A stretch of DNA of 8,969 bases. Source: Planococcus sp. (in: firmicutes). GTDB lineage: Bacteria; Bacillota; Bacilli; Bacillales_A; Planococcaceae. Each line of letters begins with the position of its first letter. Position 1 is the stretch's first letter. The notes under the pieces are model-generated. The model did no database searches. It saw nothing but the letters and a program-made list of their open reading frames with translations, and had not been told where the DNA came from. The position numbers and the translations under genes are program-made. Shown here piece after piece: positions 1 to 6,725 of this stretch. The stretch spans positions 1-8,969 of the forward strand of contig JASKZU010000062.1 of assembly GCA_030147455.1 (NCBI GenBank). Reading direction: 5' to 3'.

Positions 1-130
1 AAAAACACAAGTCGTTTCGACACCGTTTAGGCAAGGCAAGATAAAGCAAGTGGCGGCATATTGTCCAATTACTCTTTGAATACCCGCATACTTTATTTTC
101 CACACTCTTTGCATTCGTCTGGAACGCAAC

Positions 131-162
131 AAAAAAAGCACCCTGAACAGAGTGCTTTTTTC
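131..162 (-). terminator. Bidirectional intrinsic terminator after the general stress protein gene
   Basis: Arms AAAAAAGCAC (132-141) and GTGCTTTTTT (152-161) pair around a short loop that has a weak inner CTG/CAG complementarity. The A-run on one side and the T-run on the other give a U-tract in both reading directions. It sits about 25 bp after the stop codon of the minus-strand stress gene, so it should end that transcript. It could also stop a plus-strand gene entering from beyond the left edge. Confidence 0.8.
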
Positions 163-185
163 TAGTTGAATATACTATATTTTTG

Positions 186-692
186 TTACTTGCTGTTGCC
201 AAATTCGACTGTCTCGTTCATGTCGTTGTTGTCGCCTGCGGATTCGCTGCTCACCAGTTTTTTCGCGAAGCTTTTGACTGCTTTCAGTTTGTTGCCCGAC
301 TCCCAGTATTCTGCTGTCTCCGGGGTCACTTTGATGAGGACGACATTCGGGTCTTCGTAAGTTGTTTCAAGCATTTTATCGTAAATCGGGTTCCAATATT
401 CCTTTTTTCGCTCCAAGTCTTCCATGAATTCAGCCGTCCCGCTGATAGATACGTAAGACTTGCCAGCGTATGCCAAGTTGACCTCGGGATTCGACGAGAT
501 TTCCTCGTATTTATCGGTATCCTTCAAAGTGATGAACCACAAGTCCCCATCGAATTCCGTTTCCTGCGTCTGCATCGGCCGTGACACCAGCTTGCCGTTC
601 ACAATGGTCGTAAACATCGCTACTTCGATGTCTTTGATCAATTCTTTTACAGTTTCAACCGCTTCTTCATGTGTGTTGGTTTGTTCGCTCAT
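186..692 (-). CDS. General stress protein 26-like, pyridoxamine 5'-phosphate oxidase-fold flavoprotein
   Basis: A 168-residue cytoplasmic protein of the PNPOx-like split-barrel family, related to the B. subtilis YdaG / general stress protein 26 group. The fold signature is visible: a first strand pair around residues 25-40 (AMFTTIVNGKLVSRPM), DLWFITLKDTDKYEEI (50-65), the VNLAYAGKSYVSISGTAEF strand segment (71-89), a WNPIYDKML helix (100-108) and a C-terminal VVLIKVTPETAEYWES strand (117-132). The last 35 residues are a hydrophilic, acidic, low-complexity tail. Members of this family bind flavin, but the exact reaction is unknown and no catalytic role is claimed. The start is supported by GGAGGAG about 7 nt before the ATG. 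The gene is monocistronic, bounded by terminators on both sides, and has a sigma-B-like promoter. It appears functionally unrelated to the neighbouring sugar operon. Confidence 0.88.
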   Translation of the reverse strand: MSEQTNTHEEAVETVKELIKDIEVAMFTTIVNGKLVSRPMQTQETEFDGDLWFITLKDTDKYEEISSNPEVNLAYAGKSYVSISGTAEFMEDLERKKEYWNPIYDKMLETTYEDPNVVLIKVTPETAEYWESGNKLKAVKSFAKKLVSSESAGDNNDMNETVEFGNSK

Positions 693-741
693 TCAAATTC
701 TCCTCCAGTTTCATTACTGATTTGTTCATCTAGTTAACTAA

Positions 742-766
742 GTTCCCTTATGTTTTTTCACTAAAC
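742..766 (-). promoter_or_regulatory. Candidate sigma-B (general stress) promoter
   Basis: On the minus strand the sequence reads GTTTAG (761-766), a 13-nt spacer, then GGGAAC (742-747). This closely resembles the Bacillus sigma-B consensus GTTTAA-N12-15-GGGWAW. It lies about 50 bp before the start codon of a general stress protein 26-type gene, whose B. subtilis counterparts belong to the sigma-B regulon. The -35 element sits immediately next to the uxaC terminator. Confidence 0.65.
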
Positions 767-769
767 GTA

Positions 770-813
770 AAAACGAGAAAGCAATTCCCAAATGGGGCCT
801 GCTTTCTCGTTTT
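770..813 (-). terminator. Intrinsic terminator of the uronate operon
   Basis: A perfect 14-bp stem, AAAACGAGAAAGCA (770-783) with TGCTTTCTCGTTTT (800-813), closes a 16-nt loop that contains a further TCCC/GGGG pairing. Read on the minus strand, the hairpin ends in a T-rich run. It begins about 50 nt after the uxaC stop and is the natural end of the five-gene transcript. A T-run is also present in the other direction, so it may work both ways. Confidence 0.88.
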
Positions 814-862
814 GATTGCGCATGAAGGCATAGACCGGATTCATTCGGCTCATTCACGTCTT

Positions 863-2287
863 TTATTGGTTTGCTGAAGTTTTATCTGTATCGATCGTGA
901 AATACTGTTCTGCGTTGCGGTAGGAAATATCTTGAATCATATTGCCGATGAATTCATAATCTGCCGGCAGTTCGCCTTCTTCAATCCAGTTTCCGACCAG
1001 CTGGCACAAGATTCTTCTGAAGTAATCGTGGCGTGTATACGACAAGAAGCTGCGGGAGTCTGTGAGCATTCCGACAAACAAGCTTAATAAACCGGCGTTA
1101 GCCAATTCTTTCATTTGGCGCAGCATGCCGTCTTTTTGATCGTTATACCACCAGCCGGATCCCAACTGGATTTTGCCTTTCACTTCGCTTGATTGGAAGT
1201 TGCCGATCGTGCTGGCCACCATTTCAAAATGAACTGGGTTGAGCGGATAAATGATCGTCCTTGGCAGTGCATCTTTTTGGTTGAGACTGTTCAAGAAACG
1301 ATTGAGCGGCTTGGCCAGCTCGAAATCGTTGATCGAATCAAATCCGGCATCAGGGCCGACACGCTCGAACATGCGGGTATTGTTATTGCGAAGCGGCCCG
1401 ATGTGAAGCTGCATCGCCCATTCCCGTTTGGCATACAACTCGCCCAAAAACTGCATCGTAAAGGTCTTATGGCGGTCTTCTTCTGCTGAAGTGACCGGTT
1501 CACCGTTCATCGCTTTATGGAAAATGGCTGTCACTTCGTCGAGAGTGGCCTCTTTGTAAGGCAAGTATTCGAAACCATGGTCCGAGATGCGGCATCCGTG
1601 TTCATGAAAATATTCCACGCGGTTTTTCAATGCCTTTAAAAAGTCACGGTAATTGCGGATATCCATTTCTGCAGCTGCCGCCAGTTTTTCTGTATAAGCG
1701 ATAAATCCGGATTTGGAAATATCAAGCGCTTTGTCCGGGCGGAATGTCGGCAGCACTTTTGTATCAAAGCTTTCATCTTTTGCGATTTGAATATGATAGT
1801 CAAGGCTGTCTGCCGGGTCATCCGTTGTGCAAATGACATTGACGTTGCTGCTCTCGATCAACTTGCGCGCAGAAAACGATTCCGACTGTACTACTTCGTT
1901 CAACTGGTCCCACATTTCTTCCCAGTTTTCACCGCGGATCACGTCATCATAGCCAAAATATTTTTTCAGCTCCAGGTGCGACCAGTGGTATAAAGGATTG
2001 CCCATTGTATAAGGAACCGTTTGAATCCAGGCACGGAACTTTTCTTTGTCCGAGGCTTTTCCGGTGATCCATTCTTCATCTATGCCGTTGGCGCGCATCG
2101 CACGCCATTTGTAATGGTCGCCTCTCAACCACACGTCGGTGATGTTTTCGAACCGGTGGTCTTCAGCGATTTGCTGCGGGCTTAAATGGCAATGATAGTC
2201 GTACAACGGAAGGTCTTTCGCATAATCATGATAAAGGATTTTTGCGCTTTTGCTGTTTAATAGAAAATCTTCGTCCATGAATTTCAT
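863..2287 (-). CDS. uxaC: Uronate (glucuronate/galacturonate) isomerase
   Basis: A 474-residue cytoplasmic enzyme of the amidohydrolase-like uronate isomerase family, full length for the family. It converts D-glucuronate to D-fructuronate and D-galacturonate to D-tagaturonate, the first intracellular step of hexuronate catabolism. Family signatures run through the whole protein: YHCHLSP with the HxH metal motif (H32, H34), GDHYKWRAMRANG (56-68), ICTTDDP (152-158), CRISDHGFE (232-240), MQLHIGPLRNNNTRMF (292-307), GSGWWYND (376-383) and GMLTDSRSFLSYTRHDYF (406-423). The ATG at 2287 is chosen over the in-frame ATG three codons later, because GGGAG lies 7 nt upstream and family members begin with MKxF(M)D. 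It is the last gene of the operon, 51 bp after the GH31 gene and followed by a strong terminator. No internal promoter was seen in the gap. Confidence 0.97.
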   Translation of the reverse strand: MKFMDEDFLLNSKSAKILYHDYAKDLPLYDYHCHLSPQQIAEDHRFENITDVWLRGDHYKWRAMRANGIDEEWITGKASDKEKFRAWIQTVPYTMGNPLYHWSHLELKKYFGYDDVIRGENWEEMWDQLNEVVQSESFSARKLIESSNVNVICTTDDPADSLDYHIQIAKDESFDTKVLPTFRPDKALDISKSGFIAYTEKLAAAAEMDIRNYRDFLKALKNRVEYFHEHGCRISDHGFEYLPYKEATLDEVTAIFHKAMNGEPVTSAEEDRHKTFTMQFLGELYAKREWAMQLHIGPLRNNNTRMFERVGPDAGFDSINDFELAKPLNRFLNSLNQKDALPRTIIYPLNPVHFEMVASTIGNFQSSEVKGKIQLGSGWWYNDQKDGMLRQMKELANAGLLSLFVGMLTDSRSFLSYTRHDYFRRILCQLVGNWIEEGELPADYEFIGNMIQDISYRNAEQYFTIDTDKTSANQ

Positions 2288-2338
2288 CGATACACTCCCG
2301 TAGATGTCTTTTTTGTAATGGTTTTTTAAAACCTATGG

Positions 2339-4741
2339 TTAGGAAATCGCTGTTTCGTAGCTTCCATTGCTTGCCGTTGCTTCTTTGCCATTAATGTATA
2401 CTTTGCGCTGATCGCCGCCGTTTATATAAAACTTGATTGTGCTGTAAGGCAAATCATAATTGCCTTCTGTATCCAGCTGAAGTTCGATTGATTCCGAGGT
2501 GGTTTCCATCACGACGCTGATTTTTTTATGCTGGTCTTCGTAATTGGCCGATACGCCGTCATCTTCATACAATTGATAACTGGACGTTGCGCTTTGCAGA
2601 TGCGGAAACAGCATAAATCCACGCTCTTCCTGATCTTTTGTCGAGAACGAAGCATGCGCATCGTTGACCGGAAGGATGGCGCCTGCCTGAATCAAAAGCG
2701 GGTTGTAGTCGATTGGTGCCGGTACAGTAACTGTTTGGCCGCCTTCATACCACTCGGACGTATGGAAGTTGAACCAGCCGCCTTTGTTGGAAGGAAGATA
2801 AACTGCGCGTTCGGTTTGCCCTTTTTCTACTACCGAAGCGACCAGCATGGATTCACCCAGCATGAAATCGTCGTTTTCTTCAAACGTTTTCACATCATGG
2901 CCGAAGTCATAGAATGTCGGGCGGATGATCGGTTCATAGTTTTTATGCGCTTCGTAAAGTGCCGTATACAAATACGGCGTGATGCGGTGCCTGAATTTCA
3001 TCAGGTCGCGTATGTACCCTGTTGTTTCTTCGTACATCCACGGGACATTGACGGTTTGGTCGTCGTTCCACGAATGAATGGTGAAGCGCGGATGGAAAAT
3101 ACCGTTTTGCACCCAGCGAACCAGCAATTCCGGCTCTGGTGCAGGACCTGAAAATCCGCCGATGTCATGGCCGAGGTTATAAATGCCCGACATGCTCAAG
3201 CCCAAGCCCATTTTGATGTTGTATTTCAATGATTTCCAGCTTGTGTAATTGTCGCCGGACCAGGTTTGCACATAGCGCTGCATCCCTGGGCTGCCGGAAC
3301 GTGAAATCAAATACGGCCGAAGTTCAGGGGCAAACTCTTTTTGTGCTTCATAAGACGCTTTCATCATGAGCAGCGGCTGAACCGAGCGCATCGTTTCAAA
3401 TGGCAGTTCTTTTCCAAAGCCGTGGCTGACCGCATCGGTCGACCAAATTTCAAATTCGTTGTTGTCATTCCATGTCGAATCAATGCCGTATTCAAGCAAT
3501 TGGGCCGTGACGTTTTCTTTCCACCACTCAATGGCTGCCGGGTTTGTAAAATCGATATACGCACCCACTTCGTCCCAGAACTGCGCCATTTCCACTTCGC
3601 CGGAGCGGTTGCGGATAAACAGGCCTTGTTTCTCCAGTCTGTCGAATTGCGGATGGCTTTTCAACAGTGCAGGTTTGATGTTCGCACACAATTGAACGCC
3701 TTTTTGGTGGTACTCATCAATAAACCCTTTCGGATCCGGGAATTTGTCGTTGTTCCAGTTGAATACATAGCGTTTATCGCCGATCGATGTGTAGCCGGAA
3801 GACAATTGGAACGAATCGCAGATGATATCGTTTTTCTCGCACAGCTCAATGAATTTTTTCAATTGTTCCTGCGCATCCGGCGCATCGGTATACGTCATGG
3901 TCGATCCTGAATATCCAAGGCTCCATTTCGGTGAGAAAATGGTTTTCCCAGTCAGCCAAGAATACGTCTTCACGACATCTTTGACTTCCGGCCCTGCGAT
4001 CACGTAATAATCGAGGTCTCCGGCAAACGAATGGTAATAGCGATACCAGCCGTGGTAGTTGTCCATCTCGTTGCCCATATCAAAGATGCTTTGCGCCATG
4101 TTGTCGTAGAAAATCCCGAATGAAATGGCGGAATTCCGGTTGCGCGTAATATAAAACGGAATGTGTTTGTACAGCGGATCGGTGTGCTGGGCATCATACC
4201 CCATCGGATCTACGCTCAACATGCGGTAGCGCTTGCCGTAACGGTCCGTATCCCCGCTTTTTTCACCGAGCCCAAAATATTGTTCGTCCAAGTTTCTTTG
4301 CAGGTAATGGAAAACGCCATTTCCAAGCGAACCGTCCAAATTATAGGCCTGCGTTTTGCGATCAGCTGCGATTTCGTTGACAGAACCGTCGACGCCTTTG
4401 AAAAACCATGTCGCTTTAAAGCCATCCAGATTGATTGACAATTTGAGCGTTTCCGTTTCAATTGTTACGGTTTCGCCTTGGTTATTTAACTCGTAAGAAG
4501 GCAGCGAAAAAGGCGACAAATCAAAGCGGTTTCTTCCTTCAAACGGCACATCGTCCATGCCCGGCGCGACCAGCCATGTGTTGTCGATTTCCAGTTCGTC
4601 CCCTTTGCACATGAGTATGCGCATGATGTCGTTTTCAAGTACCATGACACGCGCCGTAACAGCAGGATCTTCCAGCTGGAACGTGATGATGTTGCCTTCT
4701 TCTTGTTGCAGACTAAACAAATATTTTTCTTTTATCGCCAT
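2339..4741 (-). CDS. Glycoside hydrolase family 31 alpha-glycosidase, cytoplasmic
   Basis: An 800-residue retaining alpha-glycosidase. Domains by eye: an N-terminal GH31 beta-sandwich (about 1-250, with the FGLGEKSGDTDRYGKRY loop at 156-172), a TIM barrel (about 265-600), and C-terminal beta domains with IRPTFYDFG (606-614) and LYEDDG (724-729). The proposed nucleophile is D426 in TWNDNNEFEIW (423-433) and the proposed acid/base is D497 in TWSGDNYTSW (493-502). R481 in ISRSGSPGMQRY and H556 fit the other conserved GH31 active-site positions. There is no signal peptide or membrane segment, so it should act on imported sugars. The segment CDSFQLSSGY (308-317) differs from the usual DxxWxDxDY-type motif, so glucose specificity should not be assumed. 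Alternatives are alpha-glucosidase, alpha-xylosidase or an alpha-uronide/oligosaccharide hydrolase. The motif style recalls the Aec37-like GH31 subgroup, but that is memory, not a search. It sits between the TRAP permease and uxaC in one operon. Confidence 0.93.
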   Translation of the reverse strand: MAIKEKYLFSLQQEEGNIITFQLEDPAVTARVMVLENDIMRILMCKGDELEIDNTWLVAPGMDDVPFEGRNRFDLSPFSLPSYELNNQGETVTIETETLKLSINLDGFKATWFFKGVDGSVNEIAADRKTQAYNLDGSLGNGVFHYLQRNLDEQYFGLGEKSGDTDRYGKRYRMLSVDPMGYDAQHTDPLYKHIPFYITRNRNSAISFGIFYDNMAQSIFDMGNEMDNYHGWYRYYHSFAGDLDYYVIAGPEVKDVVKTYSWLTGKTIFSPKWSLGYSGSTMTYTDAPDAQEQLKKFIELCEKNDIICDSFQLSSGYTSIGDKRYVFNWNNDKFPDPKGFIDEYHQKGVQLCANIKPALLKSHPQFDRLEKQGLFIRNRSGEVEMAQFWDEVGAYIDFTNPAAIEWWKENVTAQLLEYGIDSTWNDNNEFEIWSTDAVSHGFGKELPFETMRSVQPLLMMKASYEAQKEFAPELRPYLISRSGSPGMQRYVQTWSGDNYTSWKSLKYNIKMGLGLSMSGIYNLGHDIGGFSGPAPEPELLVRWVQNGIFHPRFTIHSWNDDQTVNVPWMYEETTGYIRDLMKFRHRITPYLYTALYEAHKNYEPIIRPTFYDFGHDVKTFEENDDFMLGESMLVASVVEKGQTERAVYLPSNKGGWFNFHTSEWYEGGQTVTVPAPIDYNPLLIQAGAILPVNDAHASFSTKDQEERGFMLFPHLQSATSSYQLYEDDGVSANYEDQHKKISVVMETTSESIELQLDTEGNYDLPYSTIKFYINGGDQRKVYINGKEATASNGSYETAIS

Positions 4742-4809
4742 TACTTGTTCATCCTTTCTCTACACGTTAGCGTCAACCAGTGAGTTTAAAAATTTGGAAG
4801 TTATTCGAT

Positions 4810-6105
4810 TTAATAGCCGAGCAAGTTCGGCAGCAGCATGCTGATGCCAGGAATGTACGTAACCAGCAAGAGCACTACGATAATTGCCACATAAAACGGG
4901 ATAAGCGGCTTGATGACGTCTTCTATATCGAGGTTTGCGATACTCGATCCGACAAACAAGGCGCTTCCTACAGGAGGCGTAATGTTGCCGATACTCAAAT
5001 TCAAGACCATCATGATGCCGAAATGAATCGGATCCATGCCGAACCCTAGAACGATTGGCAGCAAGATCGGCGTGAAAATCAGGACAGCCGGGGTAATGTC
5101 CATAAACGTACCGACAATCAACAAGAAGACGTTCAGGATCAAGAGCAGCACGATCGGGTTATCGGAGATTCCGATGATCAAATCACTGATGGCAGAAGGA
5201 ATGCCTGTAAACGCCATTACCCATGACATAACAGCCGAAGCCCCTACAAGCAGCATAATAACAGCAGTGATTTCCACTGACTCCATAATAATGCGCGGAA
5301 GATGCTTTGGTTTTACAGCACCATAGGCAAAAGACAAGATGAGCGTATAGGCCACGGCGACTGCCGCCGCTTCGGTAGCCGTGAAAATCCCTGCCAAAAT
5401 TCCGCCGATGACGATAACGATCAGCATTAAACTCGGGATCGCATCAAAAAACGTCTTAAGTGCCACTTTCAAGCTCACCCGCTCGGATGTCGGGTAGTTG
5501 CGTTTTTTCGCGATAACATACGCTACGGCCATACAAGCAAACGCCCAGAGCAAGCCTGGCAAGTAGCCGGCAATAAACAGTGCCGCTACCGACGTCCCGC
5601 CGCTGACCAGTGAATAGATGATCAATGTACCGCTCGGCGGTATAACCAACCCAATCGGGGCAGAAGCAATATTGACGGCAGCAGAAAATTTCGGGTCATA
5701 GCCTTCTTTTTTCTGCAGCGGCCCCATTACACCGCCGATTGCAGCCGCTGCTGCAACAGACGAACCGGACAACGAACCGAACAGCGTATTGCCGAGTATG
5801 TTCGTATGCGCCAGTGCACCCGGCGTCCGTCCGACCAATACTTTGGCAAAGTTGATGAGCCGTTCGGCCACGCCGCCGTTATTCATGAGAATTCCCGCCA
5901 GAATAAAGAAAGGAATCGCCAGTAACGTAAAGCTGTCGAGGCCTGTTACAAGCTTTTGGCTTGCTGTAAATATCGCCATGTCCATCGGTAAAATAAATAA
6001 AATCGCAGCTAGCGATGCAATGATGATACTCACCGAAATTGGAACACTAATGATGAGCATTAATACAAAAACAACCGCTAAAATAATTCCTGCCTGCAAT
6101 GCCAT
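4810..6105 (-). CDS. dctM: TRAP transporter large permease (DctM/SiaM type)
   Basis: A polytopic membrane protein of about 431 residues, the usual size for the large subunit that forms the ion-coupled elevator pore of tripartite ATP-independent periplasmic (TRAP) transporters. Family hallmarks are LLAIPFFILAG (61-71), FGSLSGSSVAAAAAIG (109-124), IGLVIPPSGTLIIY (151-164), and near the C-terminus GTFMDITPAVLIFTPILLPI and LSIGNITPPVGSALFVGSSI. Together these account for the two inverted halves of the transport domain. An in-frame GTG lies at 6114, but the ATG at 6105 is preferred: AGGAAGTG (6112-6119) stands 6 nt before it, whereas the GTG would have only 2 nt to any Shine-Dalgarno. The gene starts 13 bp after the dctQ stop, with its ribosome site touching that stop, which suggests translational coupling. 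A substrate cannot be read from this subunit; the operon context points to a uronate or uronoside. Confidence 0.95.
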   Translation of the reverse strand: MALQAGIILAVVFVLMLIISVPISVSIIIASLAAILFILPMDMAIFTASQKLVTGLDSFTLLAIPFFILAGILMNNGGVAERLINFAKVLVGRTPGALAHTNILGNTLFGSLSGSSVAAAAAIGGVMGPLQKKEGYDPKFSAAVNIASAPIGLVIPPSGTLIIYSLVSGGTSVAALFIAGYLPGLLWAFACMAVAYVIAKKRNYPTSERVSLKVALKTFFDAIPSLMLIVIVIGGILAGIFTATEAAAVAVAYTLILSFAYGAVKPKHLPRIIMESVEITAVIMLLVGASAVMSWVMAFTGIPSAISDLIIGISDNPIVLLLILNVFLLIVGTFMDITPAVLIFTPILLPIVLGFGMDPIHFGIMMVLNLSIGNITPPVGSALFVGSSIANLDIEDVIKPLIPFYVAIIVVLLLVTYIPGISMLLPNLLGY

Positions 6106-6111
6106 AACGTT

Positions 6112-6119
6112 CACTTCCT
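6112..6119 (-). promoter_or_regulatory. dctM ribosome binding site that decides the start
   Basis: The minus strand reads AGGAAGTG, followed by 6 nt and ATG (6105). It touches the last base of the dctQ TGA. The upstream in-frame GTG at 6114 lies inside this site, so it is unlikely to be the initiation codon. Confidence 0.65.
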
Positions 6120-6640
6120 CATTCTAGAATTTCATCAGATTCAAAATCCGTGTCTTGCTTTAATTTTTCATTTCGGATGCGTTTGCGGTCGCGGAACAAT
6201 TCCAAAATGTGAATAACCGCATAAAACGCAAACAGCACACCTGAAACAACAACACTCAAATACAAATACTGCGTCGGCATATTCAAAGCAGAGGATACTT
6301 GCCCGATTGAATTCTGATAGGCTTGCGTCCCGCCGTAAAGCAAGATCACAAGAATAAATGCAAGAACAATAAACTCTACCAGCAAATCAACATAGAACTT
6401 GAACTTGGCCGGCACTTTCCGTGCCACAAAGACGACCGCTAAATGCTTTTTCTTGCCGTATGCATACGCCGACCCGAGCATCGTCAGCCAAATGAGCGAG
6501 TAGCGCAGAAATTCCTCGGACACCGTACTCGGTGAATTCAAGACGAACCGCGTAAACACTTGCCAGCAGGCAACTAAAACCATCGCTATCATCATCGAAC
6601 ACGTTAAAAACGCTGTGATGCGATCCACAATATCTCTCAT
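6119..6640 (-). CDS. dctQ: TRAP transporter small permease (DctQ type)
   Basis: A small four-helix membrane protein of about 173 residues, the DctQ subunit that scaffolds the large permease and helps dock the binding protein. Hydrophobic segments lie at about 9-33, 43-62, 82-106 and 122-148, followed by a charged cytoplasmic tail rich in K, R, D and E. Family features include WQVFTRFVLNSPSTVSEEFL (26-45), where the conserved pattern is an Arg-Phe-x-Leu/Phe segment followed by the WxEE/SEE-type motif. Two in-frame ATGs exist. The one at 6640 has GGAGAG (6648-6653) 7 nt upstream, while the one at 6655 is preceded by the U-tract of a terminator and has no good Shine-Dalgarno. A 178-residue form starting at 6655 cannot be fully excluded. 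It lies downstream of an intrinsic terminator that follows dctP, so its expression should be below that of the binding protein. Confidence 0.92.
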   Translation of the reverse strand: MRDIVDRITAFLTCSMMIAMVLVACWQVFTRFVLNSPSTVSEEFLRYSLIWLTMLGSAYAYGKKKHLAVVFVARKVPAKFKFYVDLLVEFIVLAFILVILLYGGTQAYQNSIGQVSSALNMPTQYLYLSVVVSGVLFAFYAVIHILELFRDRKRIRNEKLKQDTDFESDEILE

Positions 6641-6660
6641 TGGGATTCTCTCCATTCTCT

Positions 6661-6714
6661 AAAAAAAATCAGGGCCTCACCGGGGCAAGGTTACTTGCTG
6701 AAAGTGAGACCCTG
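6661..6714 (-). terminator. Partial terminator between dctP and dctQM
   Basis: Twelve nt after the dctP stop, CAGGGTCTCAC pairs with GTGAGGCCCTG on the minus strand (arms 6704-6714 and 6670-6680; 11 pairs including one U-G). An inner GCAAG/CTTGC hairpin (6694-6698 with 6685-6689) stacks inside the loop. The stem is followed by A and eight T residues (6661-6668). This is a textbook intrinsic terminator placed inside an operon. The likely role is to let only part of the transcription reach dctQM, the GH31 gene and uxaC. It may also protect the dctP message from 3' decay. Confidence 0.88.
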
Positions 6715-6725
6715 TTTATCAATGT

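Noticed and set aside
1..111. Possible gene ends at the left edge: a minus-strand frame opening at ATG near 111 and short plus-strand frames ending near 44 and 79
   Set aside because: All are short, lack ribosome sites or recognisable motifs, and run off the edge, so no gene can be supported.
183..584. Plus-strand frame opposite the stress protein gene
   Set aside because: Mirror of a clear PNPOx-like gene; no ribosome binding site and no family features.
814..862. Imperfect tandem CGGnTTCATTC-like repeats before the uxaC terminator
   Set aside because: Two short degenerate copies only; no more than chance in an untranslated tail.
2288..2338. GGTTTT/AAAACC inverted repeat between the GH31 gene and uxaC as a terminator
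   Set aside because: The stem is short and AU-rich with almost no loop and no following U-tract.
2528..3151. Long plus-strand open frame (207 codons) opposite the GH31 gene, and a similar one at 3341-3910
   Set aside because: Antisense shadows of a well-conserved GH31 coding sequence; no ribosome binding site, and translations with no recognisable motifs.
4741..4752. Mini-frame ATG-AAC-AAG-TAA whose stop overlaps the GH31 ATG
   Set aside because: The ATG lies directly on the Shine-Dalgarno with no spacing, so initiation there is unlikely.
4742..4809. TTGACG and the dyad-like GTTAGCGTCAAC between dctM and the GH31 gene as a promoter/operator
   Set aside because: No -10 box at proper spacing, and the dyad is only 8 of 12 symmetric; continuation of the operon is the simpler reading.
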